Shown piece after piece: positions 1 through 7,248 of a DNA stretch of 36,577 nt. Every line of letters starts with the position of its first letter. Within the stretch, counting starts at the first letter, position 1. The notes beneath the pieces are model-generated. The model was given only the letters and a program-made list of their open reading frames with translations, was not told the DNA's origin and did not search any database. Origin of the DNA: JBDLRH01 sp039800165 (lineage in GTDB: Bacteria; Pseudomonadota; Gammaproteobacteria; Burkholderiales; Burkholderiaceae_C); the NCBI GenBank assembly GCA_039800165.1, contig JBDLRH010000079.1:1-36577 (forward strand). The letters run 5' to 3'. A program made the position numbers and the translations under genes.

Positions 1-59
1 GCGCGTTTCGCGGCTGGACGGGTCAGTCGCCCGGCGCGTTTCGCATGCGCCAGGGCTAG
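1..59 (+). CDS. AraC/XylS-type transcriptional regulator, C-terminal end only
   Basis: The frame that starts at base 3 reads AFRGWTGQSPGAFRMRQG and ends at TAG 57-59. This matches the end of the second helix-turn-helix of AraC-family regulators, where a phenylalanine-arginine-x-tryptophan-x-G-x-(S/T)-P-x-x-(F/Y)-R signature is typical. Only 18 codons are inside the window, so effector domain and target are unknown. The gene converges on the sensor kinase at 166-3525, and a short tandem repeat lies between them. The call rests on a short but characteristic motif. Confidence 0.7.
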   Translation, partial: AFRGWTGQSPGAFRMRQG

Positions 60-90
60 TGCGGCAGCGCAGCCGCATCAGCGCCAGATC

Positions 91-145
91 CACGCCAGAC
101 CCACGCCAGACCCACGCCAGACCCACGCCAGACCCACGCCAGATC
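91..145. repeat. 11-bp tandem repeat (five units)
   Basis: The unit CACGCCAGACC occurs head to tail five times (91-101, 102-112, 113-123, 124-134, 135-145). The last copy has T in place of C at its tenth base, and a degenerate partial copy precedes the array. It lies in the gap between the convergent AraC-type gene and the sensor kinase, 20 bases past the kinase stop. There are no spacers, so it is not a CRISPR array. It is probably a slippage-prone minisatellite. I see no stem with a T tract that would make it a normal terminator. Confidence 0.85.
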
Positions 146-165
146 CGCGCAAGGCCTGCGCGGGG

Positions 166-3100
166 TCAGCGCTGCGTCACCGCATCCAGCCGCGGTGCCA
201 GCAGCGCCTGCACTTCGGCCATCGCCGCCAGCAGCGGCTCGATCGGCCACGGGCCCTGCCCGGCCTGCGGGTCGCGCTTGCATGCCTGCTCCAGCGCCAG
301 CGCGGCGGCCACCAGCGGCTCGCAGCGCAGCTCGCGTGCGGTGCCCTTGATGCGGTGCGCTACCTGCGCCATGCGCGCGCCGTCGGTGGAAGCGGTGGCC
401 GCGATCTGCGTGCGGCCCCAGTCCAGTTCGTTGATCGCCACACTCAGCAGCAACTCGTCCAGCTGCTCGAGGTGCGGCACCAGCTCGGGCGCCGCGGCCT
501 GCGATGCCAGCGGCGGTGTGCCCTGCGGCGCGTCGGTTGCCGCATCGGATGCCGCATCGGACGCCGCACCGGATGTCACGTCAGATGCCCCGTCCGATGC
601 CACGTCGGGCGTGGCGCCCCCGGCTACCGGGCGCGGCGTGATGCCCAGCCGCACCACCTGCACCAGCAGTTGTTCGCGCGTCATCGGCTTGCTCAGGAAG
701 GCGGCAGCGCCCGCAGCCAGGGCGGCCTGCTGCTGCTCCACCGTCACGTCACCGGTGAGCACCAGCACCGGGATCGCACGCCAGCGCGCATCGGCACGCA
801 TCGCCCGCAGCGCGGTCAGGCCGTCCATCACCGGCATCTGCAGGTCCATCAGCACCAGATCGGGCGGCTGTGGCGCGGTGGCCAGCCACTGCAGCGCCGC
901 ACGGCCGTCGCCCGCCTCGCCCACCCGGGCGCCCTCATCGCCCATCAGCCGCTTGATGACGAAGCGGTTGAGCTCGTTGTCGTCCACCACCAGCACGCGC
1001 AGGCCCGACAGGCCGGCCTTGCGTGCAACACCGGTACCCGTACCCGACGCTTCACCGGCCGCGTCAACCGTGGCACCGGCCGCGCCGCCATGGGCTGCAC
1101 CGGTGATCAGCGCTGCGCTTTCCATCGGCGCCATCGGCAGTTCGATGGAAAGCATGAATTCCGACCCTGCGCCGGGCGACGACTGCACCGTGATCTCGCC
1201 GCCCATGGCGCGCGTGATGCTCTGGCTGATGGCCAGCCCCAGCCCGGTGCCGCCATAGCGCCGGGTGATGGACGCATCGGCCTGCAGGAACGGGGCAAAC
1301 AGCGCCGCCTGCGTGACCGCGTCCATGCCGATGCCGGTGTCGCGCACCGACACCACCAGCCGCAGGCGCTGCGCGTCATCCGCCAGCGGCTGGCAACCGA
1401 TGCGGACCACCACCTCGCCGTGCGGCGTGAACTTCAGCGCATTGGTGCCCAGGTTGATCAGCACCTGCCGCAGGCGCGTGGGGTCGCCCACCAGCGCCAC
1501 CGGCCCCTTGCAGGCGCGCTGCACCGACAGGTGCACGCCCGCTGCGCGCGGATGCGCCTGCAGCACCGAGTCGACCCCCTGCACCAGCGCATCCAGCGCA
1601 AACGGCGTGTGCTCCAGCACCAGCGCGCCGGCTTCGATCTTGCTGAAGTCCAGCACATCGCTCACCAGCGCCATCAGGCCGTGGCCGGCATGCGATGCCT
1701 TCTGCAGCAGTTCGTGCTGCGCGTCATTCAGCCGGGTCAGGCCGATCATTTCGTGCAAGTTCACCAGCGCGTGCAGCGGCGTGCGGATTTCGTGGCTGAC
1801 GTTCGCAAGAAAACGGCTCTTGGCGTCGTTGGCGTCTTCGGCGGCGCGGCGTGCCGCCTCGCGCTCGGCGGCCACGCGGGCCTCTTCGGTGGCGTCCGCC
1901 CAGATCCACAGGGTGCGCAGATGCTTGTCGGCCGGGTCCGAGATGCGCACCGCCACGCCGTGCGCAAAAAAGCGCCGGCCGCTGTAGCCGCCAATCTCGT
2001 GCGTAAATTCAATGCTGCCTTCGGTGCGCAGCCGCTGCGCGTAGGTGCTGCGGGCCCAATCGCGCTCAACCTCGTCGCGCCAGAACTCCAGCGCGTTGCG
2101 GCTCAGCGCGGTGCCGGCGGGCCAGCCCATCAGGCGCTCGCACTCGGCGTTGGCCTGCACCACGCCCTCATTCACCATCACCATCATGCCCAGGGGCGCC
2201 TGATGGAAGATGGCCTCGTATTCGCGGCGCTGGGTTTCAAGCTCGGTGATCTCGGGTGCGGTACACAACAAATAGTCTTCGCCGCCCGCGCTGAATCGCC
2301 GGTATGCCAGCCGTGCCCAGATGAGCTTGCCATCGGCGCGGCGCAATTGCACATCGCGCGGTGCAGCGAGCCCCTCGCTCAGGGCCTGATCGATCAGCGC
2401 GTTGCGCTCGGCCACGTTGCCCCAGGCTTCGCCTGCCTTTAGCGCAGCCACCTCATCGCGCGAATAGCCAAACACCTGGATGTGCGCATCGTTGATACGC
2501 ACGATGCGCCGGTCGGAAGCACGCGACACGGCCATCGGCATGGGGCTCGCATCAAAGGTCTGCGCATCCATGGCTTCTGCCCACTGCATGCGCCCAAGCA
2601 GTTCAGCATACTCGCGGGCCTGGCGCGAAGTACGGCGCCACAGCCACAACGCAACCGCACAAGTCGCGAGCAGGATCACCGCGCCCGCGCCCGCGCCAAA
2701 GGTGACCCACTGCCGCAGCCGGTACTCGCGCAGCGTCACCACCGGCGCGGGTTCCCACTTGCTGCGCAACGCGTCAAGCTCTCCGCTGGCGCGCAGCATG
2801 CGAATGCCTTCGTTGAGCTGCCGCAGCAACTGCGGGTTGCGCGCATGCACCAGCAGCACCTGCGGCACCACGCTCAGCTCGGGGCCCTCGATCAGGTTGG
2901 ATTCCAGCAGCAACTGGTGGATGTCGCGGCGCGCAAGGTGCTCGAAACCGATCAACAGATCGGCCCGCCCGTTCACCAGCAGCTTGACCGCATCGTCAAA
3001 ATCGCCGGCGGGCACGCGCACCACGCCGGGGTGGATGTTCTTGAGCCAGTTGGCGGGGTACAGCCCTTCGACCACCGCCACCCGACGGCCGGCAGCCAGG

Positions 3101-3525
3101 GGTTGCTCCATGGCACGAACGCCTGACGCAAGTGCGTAGGCCCGCATCGTGGCGCTGCCCACCGGTTCGGTGGCAATCAGGGTGGCCGGCAGCCACGGCG
3201 CCCGGAACATTGGCCCCAGGGCGTCGGCGCGGCCGGCCTCGACCTGCTGGATCGCAGCGGGAAAGCGGCCCAGTTGCAGCTCCAGCGGCAGGCCGGTGCT
3301 GCGTGACAGCGCAGCCGTCAGGTCATGCGCGTAGCTGCGCGCCGGCGTGCCCGGCGCAAGCAGTGGTTCATAGCTGCGCGCTTCGGCCAGCACCGGGATG
3401 CGGGCCCACGCCGGCGCAGCCGCCGCCAGCGCCCCCGCGCACAGCACCCATGCCAATAGCGCACGTACGGGCCCGAAGGCCACGCGCGCCGGCTGACGGA
3501 ACGGTACTGCTGGAACCGAAAGCAT
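166..3525 (-). CDS. Hybrid sensor histidine kinase with periplasmic solute-binding domain, two PAS, receiver and Hpt domains
   Basis: This 1119-residue protein has the layout of the BvgS/EvgS class. A signal peptide (about 1-41, ending APAWA) precedes a periplasmic SBP_bac_3-like domain (about 45-270) and one membrane span (about 276-299). Two PAS regions follow (about 318-430 and 440-560). The HisKA domain has phospho-accepting His578 in SHEIRTP. The ATPase domain shows DTGIGM and GGTGLGLAIS. A receiver domain has Asp894 in LMDLQMP, and a C-terminal Hpt domain has His1057 in HRIKGTAREL. All phosphorelay residues are present, so it should be active. The final output regulator is not encoded next to it. 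The AraC-type gene at the window start is convergent and is not an obvious partner. The receiver-Hpt linker is made of 4-residue repeats. The ligand is unknown. Confidence 0.93.
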   Translation of the reverse strand: MLSVPAVPFRQPARVAFGPVRALLAWVLCAGALAAAAPAWARIPVLAEARSYEPLLAPGTPARSYAHDLTAALSRSTGLPLELQLGRFPAAIQQVEAGRADALGPMFRAPWLPATLIATEPVGSATMRAYALASGVRAMEQPLAAGRRVAVVEGLYPANWLKNIHPGVVRVPAGDFDDAVKLLVNGRADLLIGFEHLARRDIHQLLLESNLIEGPELSVVPQVLLVHARNPQLLRQLNEGIRMLRASGELDALRSKWEPAPVVTLREYRLRQWVTFGAGAGAVILLATCAVALWLWRRTSRQAREYAELLGRMQWAEAMDAQTFDASPMPMAVSRASDRRIVRINDAHIQVFGYSRDEVAALKAGEAWGNVAERNALIDQALSEGLAAPRDVQLRRADGKLIWARLAYRRFSAGGEDYLLCTAPEITELETQRREYEAIFHQAPLGMMVMVNEGVVQANAECERLMGWPAGTALSRNALEFWRDEVERDWARSTYAQRLRTEGSIEFTHEIGGYSGRRFFAHGVAVRISDPADKHLRTLWIWADATEEARVAAEREAARRAAEDANDAKSRFLANVSHEIRTPLHALVNLHEMIGLTRLNDAQHELLQKASHAGHGLMALVSDVLDFSKIEAGALVLEHTPFALDALVQGVDSVLQAHPRAAGVHLSVQRACKGPVALVGDPTRLRQVLINLGTNALKFTPHGEVVVRIGCQPLADDAQRLRLVVSVRDTGIGMDAVTQAALFAPFLQADASITRRYGGTGLGLAISQSITRAMGGEITVQSSPGAGSEFMLSIELPMAPMESAALITGAAHGGAAGATVDAAGEASGTGTGVARKAGLSGLRVLVVDDNELNRFVIKRLMGDEGARVGEAGDGRAALQWLATAPQPPDLVLMDLQMPVMDGLTALRAMRADARWRAIPVLVLTGDVTVEQQQAALAAGAAAFLSKPMTREQLLVQVVRLGITPRPVAGGATPDVASDGASDVTSGAASDAASDAATDAPQGTPPLASQAAAPELVPHLEQLDELLLSVAINELDWGRTQIAATASTDGARMAQVAHRIKGTARELRCEPLVAAALALEQACKRDPQAGQGPWPIEPLLAAMAEVQALLAPRLDAVTQR
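530..613 (-). repeat. 12-bp repeats coding the receiver-Hpt linker of the sensor kinase
   Basis: Seven consecutive, diverged 12-bp units (type GCATCGGATGCC on the + strand) encode a string of four-residue units of the DxxS/T type (DVAS, DGAS, DVTS, GAAS, DAAS, DAAT and so on). The segment is acidic, Ala/Ser-rich and presumably unstructured, joining the receiver and Hpt domains. Because units are multiples of three, gain or loss would change linker length without shifting frame. Confidence 0.8.
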
Positions 3526-3584
3526 GGAGTCGCCGATGCTAAGCGCGCGGCGCGGCGCGGTTGTGAGAAAGTGTCTCAGCAGGG

Positions 3585-3602
3585 ACTAGAGCAAACCCTA
3601 GT
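3585..3602. promoter_or_regulatory. Imperfect inverted repeat upstream of the sensor kinase gene
   Basis: ACTAGAGCAAACCCTAGT has ACTAG/CTAGT arms with one inner mismatch. It is 60-77 bases upstream of the kinase start and just past the stop of the Bug receptor gene. The minus-strand core TAGGGTTTGCTCTA resembles a second site at 29722-29735 (11 of 14 bases equal). A binding site for a dimeric regulator is one explanation. No regulator can be named from the sequence. Confidence 0.4.
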
Positions 3603-3616
3603 GCCTGCCGGGCCGG

Positions 3617-4663
3617 TCACTGCGGCTCGATCTTCGCCTCGCGGATCGCCTTGGCCCACTTGGCCGTCTCGGTGCGGGTGCGCTCGGCCAGGGCCTGCGG
3701 CGTGCCGGGCTCGGGCACATAGCCGATGCCCGAGAAGCGGTCCATGATGTCCTTGCTGGTGGCCGCGGCGTTGAAGGCGGCGTTCAGCCGGTTGATGATC
3801 TCCGCCGGCGTGCCTGCCGGCGCAAACGCGGCAAAGTAGGCGATCAGCTCATAGTCCTTCAGGCCCAGCGCCTCGTTCACCGTGGGCAGGTCGGGCACCA
3901 CTGCCGAGCGCCTGGTGGAGGTGACGGCCAGGCCGCGCACCTTGCCGCCCTTGACCTGCGGCACCATCACCGCAAAGTCGGCGGTGAACATCATCACCTG
4001 ACCGCCGATCAGGTTGGTCATGGCGTCGGGGCCGCTGCGAAACGGCACGTTGGTCATCTTGATGCCGGCCATGCTGGCCAGCATCTCGGACGACACCAGC
4101 TGCGAGGTGCTGGCGCTGGCAAAGGTGATGTGGCCGGCCGGCCGCGACTTGCCCAGGTCCACCAGTTCCTTGAGCGTCTTCACCGGCAGGTCGTTGTTGA
4201 CCGCCACGATCAGCGGCACCTGGCCCATGAAGGCCACCGGCGCAAAGGCGGTGTCCTGGTCGTAGGGCAGGCTCTTCATCAGGCTTTTCAGCGCCGCATT
4301 GGTGCTGTTGGTGCCGATCAGGATGGTGTAGCCGTCCGGTGCGGCCTTGGCCACCTCGGCCGCGCCCAGCATGCCATTGACGCCCGGCTTGTTCTCCACC
4401 ACCACCGGCTGGCCGATCGATTCGCTGACCTTGGCGCCGAAGGCGCGCGCCAGCTGGTCGGTGGCACTGCCCGGCGCAAACGGCACGATGAACTTGACCG
4501 GCTTGTTCGGGTACGCCTGCGCCAGGGCGGGCGCAGCGCCGAGCAGCGCGGTGGCGGCCAGTGCCGCGGCCGACAGTGTGGTGGCAAGGGTGGTGGCAAG
4601 GGTGGTGGCAAGGGTGGTGGCAAGGGCGGTGCGGCGGGTGCGCGAAGCCAAAGGTGCGGTCAT
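3617..4663 (-). CDS. Bug-family (TctC-like) periplasmic solute receptor
   Basis: The 348-residue product is a tripartite-tricarboxylate-type extracytoplasmic receptor. This family is hugely expanded in Burkholderiales and binds carboxylates and other small organics. The mature start (AYPNKPVKFIVPFAPGS), the VVVENKPG segment, PDGYTILIGT and the late DLPTVNE motif are typical. A long signal peptide (about 1-48, ending PALA) contains four LATT units. The start is supported by AAGGAGA about 6 bases upstream. No membrane subunits (TctA/TctB) are nearby, which is usual for orphan Bug proteins. The CaiB-type CoA-transferase gene just upstream suggests use of the bound acid as its CoA thioester. That is inference, and the ligand is unknown. 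Confidence 0.93.
   Translation of the reverse strand: MTAPLASRTRRTALATTLATTLATTLATTLSAAALAATALLGAAPALAQAYPNKPVKFIVPFAPGSATDQLARAFGAKVSESIGQPVVVENKPGVNGMLGAAEVAKAAPDGYTILIGTNSTNAALKSLMKSLPYDQDTAFAPVAFMGQVPLIVAVNNDLPVKTLKELVDLGKSRPAGHITFASASTSQLVSSEMLASMAGIKMTNVPFRSGPDAMTNLIGGQVMMFTADFAVMVPQVKGGKVRGLAVTSTRRSAVVPDLPTVNEALGLKDYELIAYFAAFAPAGTPAEIINRLNAAFNAAATSKDIMDRFSGIGYVPEPGTPQALAERTRTETAKWAKAIREAKIEPQ
4578..4625 (-). repeat. Four perfect 12-bp repeats in the Bug signal peptide
   Basis: GTGGTGGCAAGG (+ strand) occurs four times without a mismatch (4578-4589, 4590-4601, 4602-4613, 4614-4625). It encodes the LATT units at residues 14-29, inside the signal peptide between the basic n-region and the hydrophobic core. 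Perfect identity points to recent slippage. Copy number could vary between strains without a frameshift. Confidence 0.95.
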
Positions 4664-4709
4664 GCGGTGTCTCCTTGTGGTGGCGAAAAAGCGTGATGTC
4701 GGGTTGGGG

Positions 4710-4736
4710 GACGATCAGTGGTGTGACGATCAGTGG
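4710..4736. repeat. 15-bp tandem duplication across the CoA-transferase stop codon
   Basis: GACGATCAGTGG occurs at 4710-4721 and again at 4725-4736, a 15-base period. The second copy holds the TGA stop of the CoA-transferase (4730-4732 on the minus strand). The duplication therefore repeats the last bases of the gene into the spacer before the Bug receptor. It is a minor scar with no evident role. Confidence 0.8.
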
Positions 4737-5899
4737 GGTGAAGGTCCATCGGCACGCGTGGGTGGCGCGACGCCGTGGCCCGCATTGTGCTGCCCCAGCG
4801 TGGGCGATGGCCCCCGCGGTGCCGGCCGCACGCCGTCGATCGACAGCGGCAGCGCGGTCAGCTGCAGTTCGTCGCCCGGCACCGGCTGCACGATGCCCAG
4901 CGCCTGTACCTGCGGATGCGCCACCGCCTCGGCCAGGGTGTGCAGCGGCGCGTGTGGCACGCCTGCAGCCTCCAGCGCGGCCGTCCAGTGCGCGCGTGGG
5001 TGCTGCTTGAGCAGCGGCTGCAGCTGTGCCATCAGTTCGGCCTTGTGCTGCAGGCGCGCGCGATTGGTGGCAAAGCGCTCATCGGCAGGCCAGTCGGCGC
5101 GGCCCAGCACCGCTGCAAGCTTGGCAAACAGCCGGTCGTTGCCGCAGCAGATGAGCAGCGGTGCGTCGGCGGTTTCGAACGCCTCGTACGGCACGAAGCC
5201 CGGGTGGCCCGAGCGGTGGCGCTCGGGCTCGCGGCCTTCGTTGATCCACTGGTCGGTCTTCTGGCCGTTCCACAGCATCGCGGTTTCGAGCAGCGAGGCC
5301 TGCACGATGCCGCCGCAGCCGGTGGCATGGCGGCGCTGCAGCAGCGACAGCGCGCCGATCACCACCCACATGCCGGTGCCCTGGTCGCACACCGACGCGG
5401 CGCTGCGCACCGGCGGATCACCCGGGCCGCCGTTGAGCGCGCACATGCCGCTGAAGGCCTGCAGCAGCGGCTCGTAGCCGGGGTTCATCGCCATCGGGCC
5501 GAGGTGGCCGAAGGCCGAGATCTCGCAGTAGATCAGGCGCGGGTGGCGCGCGGTGAGCGCCGGCCCGTCGATGCCCAGATCGGTCGCCACGCCCGGGCGC
5601 AGGTTGTGGATGAAGATGTCGGCTTGCGCGGCCAGTTGCTCGAAGGCCGCGCGGCCGGCCTCGCTCTTCAGATCCAGCGCCACCGACTGCTTGCCGCGGT
5701 TGAACACATGAAACGGCATCGCGTCGCCGCGCGCCGAGGGCGGCCCCATGCGCCGCGCGTCGTCACCGCCATCGACGCGCTCGACCTTCACCACCTCGGC
5801 GCCCAGGTCGGCAAAGATCGCGCCCGCAAACGGCCCGGCCAGCACCTGGCCGAGTTCCAGAACGCGCAGGCCGTGCAGGATGCCGGGGGAAGATGTCAT
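4730..5899 (-). CDS. CaiB/BaiF (family III) CoA-transferase
   Basis: This 389-residue enzyme should move CoA between acyl-CoA and a free carboxylic acid through an aspartyl thioester. The N-terminal LRVLELGQVLAGPFAG and DLGAEVVKVE segments, the NRGKQSVALDLK motif and catalytic Asp172 in SVCDQGTGMW identify the family. The length is normal. The chosen ATG at 5899 overlaps the higA stop (ATGA), and it places the first conserved strand near residue 11. The frame stays open to 5974, but that extension lies inside higA and adds a non-conserved leader. The Bug receptor gene follows 66 bases downstream, so the two may handle the same acid. The substrate cannot be read from the sequence. Confidence 0.92.
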   Translation of the reverse strand: MTSSPGILHGLRVLELGQVLAGPFAGAIFADLGAEVVKVERVDGGDDARRMGPPSARGDAMPFHVFNRGKQSVALDLKSEAGRAAFEQLAAQADIFIHNLRPGVATDLGIDGPALTARHPRLIYCEISAFGHLGPMAMNPGYEPLLQAFSGMCALNGGPGDPPVRSAASVCDQGTGMWVVIGALSLLQRRHATGCGGIVQASLLETAMLWNGQKTDQWINEGREPERHRSGHPGFVPYEAFETADAPLLICCGNDRLFAKLAAVLGRADWPADERFATNRARLQHKAELMAQLQPLLKQHPRAHWTAALEAAGVPHAPLHTLAEAVAHPQVQALGIVQPVPGDELQLTALPLSIDGVRPAPRGPSPTLGQHNAGHGVAPPTRADGPSPH

Positions 5900-6219
5900 G
5901 CGGCAGCCGGAATGCGCACCGCCTTGATGCCCGACAGCACCTTCGAGGCGCGGGCGGCTTGCCGGGCCTGCCACAGATCAAAGGCCGCCTGCTGCGCCAG
6001 CCATACCTCTGCGGCGCCGCCGTGATCACGGCCCAACCAGCGCTCGATGCGAAGCGCCATCGCCGGGCTGATGGCGGCGCGGCCATTGAGCACCTTGGAC
6101 AAGGTGGTGCGGTCCACGCCCAGCTGGGCTGCCGCTTCGCCCACTTGCAGCTGCAGTGCGGGCAGAACGTCATCGCGCAGCGTCAGGCCCGGGTGCGGAG
6201 GGTTGAACATCGAAGTCAT
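5896..6219 (-). CDS. higA: HigA-type antitoxin (XRE-family helix-turn-helix)
   Basis: The 107-residue product carries a Cro/CI-type helix-turn-helix at about 25-65 (GEAAAQLGVDRTTLSKVLNG, then ISPAMALRIERW). The HPGLTLRDDVLPAL lead and the late WLAQQAAFDLWQAR segment are characteristic of HigA, which neutralises HigB and represses its own operon. The ATG at 6219 was chosen; a TTG codon lies just before it and another ATG at 6210. The gene starts 7 bases after the higB stop, and its own stop overlaps the CoA-transferase start. The toxin-first order is the usual one for higBA. Confidence 0.93.
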   Translation of the reverse strand: MTSMFNPPHPGLTLRDDVLPALQLQVGEAAAQLGVDRTTLSKVLNGRAAISPAMALRIERWLGRDHGGAAEVWLAQQAAFDLWQARQAARASKVLSGIKAVRIPAAA

Positions 6220-6226
6220 CAAAACC

Positions 6227-6505
6227 TCAGTGGTAATCCTGATAGTCGACCAGGACGGCGTCGCCGTCCTCGAAAGTAAAGGTCAAGCGCCAGTTGCCGT
6301 TGACGCTGACTGCCCAGTGCCCAGCAAGGCCCCCTTTGAGAGGATGCCAGGCCCATCCAGGAACGTTCATGTCTTCGGGCCGCCGCGCTACGTCCAGCGC
6401 CGACAGCTGGCGAGCCAGCCTTGCCGCATGCATTGCCTGAATGCCCGCACGCGATCCGGTCCGGAAAAAGCGCTCGACCCCCTTGTGCCTGAACGAGCGA
6501 ATCAT
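6227..6505 (-). CDS. higB: HigB-type toxin (RelE/ParE-like mRNA interferase)
   Basis: This 92-residue protein has the HigB hallmarks: IRSFRHKGVERFF at the start, a central HAARLARQLSALD helix, then PGWAWHPLKG, WAVSVNGNWRLTF and the end DAVLVDYQDYH. HigB toxins cleave mRNA in the ribosome. The frame is intact and the late basic and aromatic residues (NWRLTF, DYQDYH) are kept, so it should be active. The ATG at 6505 is preferred over an upstream GTG (6544) because the family begins at MIRSF. No Shine-Dalgarno sequence is visible. A TACAAT box lies only 5 bases before the ATG. Confidence 0.93.
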   Translation of the reverse strand: MIRSFRHKGVERFFRTGSRAGIQAMHAARLARQLSALDVARRPEDMNVPGWAWHPLKGGLAGHWAVSVNGNWRLTFTFEDGDAVLVDYQDYH

Positions 6506-6510
6506 GCCGA

Positions 6511-6516
6511 ATTGTA
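6511..6516 (-). promoter_or_regulatory. Candidate -10 box of the higBA operon
   Basis: Minus-strand TACAAT differs from the sigma-70 consensus by one base and ends 5 bases before the higB ATG. Transcription would then begin at or next to the A of the ATG, giving a leaderless mRNA, which fits the missing Shine-Dalgarno sequence. No good -35 hexamer is seen at 16-18 bases, so this is tentative. Confidence 0.4.
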
Positions 6517-6577
6517 GCGCGTAGCGCCACAAGCCACGCCACACCGATTGCTGCCGCCCTGCGCCTCAAGGCGCTGC

Positions 6578-7246
6578 TCAGGCCCGCGCCAGTACCTCGG
6601 GCAGGTGGGCCATGTCCTCGAACAGGTGCAGCGCGCCGGCGTCGCGCAACTGCTGCGCGGTGCCAGGCGGTGCGTGCGGCGGTACGTAGCCCAGCACCAG
6701 CGCGCCGGCGTCCACGCCGGCACGCACGCCGGTGGGGGTGTCTTCCACCACCGCGCAGTGGGCGGCGCGCGCACCCAGTGCGGCCATCGCGGCCAGGTAC
6801 ACGTCGGGTGCGGGCTTGGAGCGCGGCATCTCGTGGCCGCTGAAGATGCGGCCATCAAAGTAGTGCAGCAGCGCCACCTTGCGCAGCTGGATCTCGACCT
6901 TGTAGCGGTCGGCGCCCGAGGCGCAGGCAATGCGGCCCTGCACCTGCGCATGCACCGCGTCCACGGCGGTGTGCGCGTTACGGATGGCCTGCAGGTCGCG
7001 CAGCAGCGCCACGTTGCGCCGCTCGCGGAATTCGTGCAGCCAGTCTTCGGTGAGCGGGCGCCCGGTGTTGGCTTCGATCAGCGCGGCCTCGTCCTTGACC
7101 GCCTTGCCGACGAACAGCCGCATGCATTCGGCCGGCGTGAGCGCCCAGCCCGCTTCTTGCAGCATGTCGCGCAGCACGCCATTGGTGATCGGCTCGCTGT
7201 CCACCAGCACGCCGTCGCAGTCGAACAGCACCGCCTCAAAGCGCAT
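6578..7246 (-). CDS. HAD-superfamily phosphatase/phosphomutase-like hydrolase
   Basis: The 222-residue protein has the full HAD catalytic set. Motif I is FDCDGVLVDSE with nucleophile Asp9 and acid/base Asp11, the lysine motif is SKPAPDVYL, and motif IV is VVEDTPTGVRAG. The helical cap after motif I places it with the beta-phosphoglucomutase/phosphoglycolate phosphatase branch. The substrate is likely a small phosphorylated metabolite but cannot be specified. The ATG at 7246 was chosen because conserved sequence begins right after it, although the frame extends to 7288. It starts 2 bases after the YchJ stop, so the two are probably cotranscribed. A GCGCC/GGCGC hairpin lies just past the stop (6561-6574) without a T tract. 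Confidence 0.88.
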   Translation of the reverse strand: MRFEAVLFDCDGVLVDSEPITNGVLRDMLQEAGWALTPAECMRLFVGKAVKDEAALIEANTGRPLTEDWLHEFRERRNVALLRDLQAIRNAHTAVDAVHAQVQGRIACASGADRYKVEIQLRKVALLHYFDGRIFSGHEMPRSKPAPDVYLAAMAALGARAAHCAVVEDTPTGVRAGVDAGALVLGYVPPHAPPGTAQQLRDAGALHLFEDMAHLPEVLARA

Positions 7247-7248
7247 CG

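Noticed and set aside
91..145. CRISPR array
   Set aside because: The 11-bp units are directly adjacent with no spacers, and no cas gene is present.
59..1258. 399-codon + strand frame at the left edge
   Set aside because: It is antisense to the kinase receiver and Hpt domains and starts in the tandem repeat. The AraC-type frame ends at 59 in another phase.
4561..5010. Trp/Gly repeat protein (WWQG units) on the + strand
   Set aside because: It is the antisense reading of the LATT repeat in the Bug signal peptide and of the CoA-transferase 3' end.
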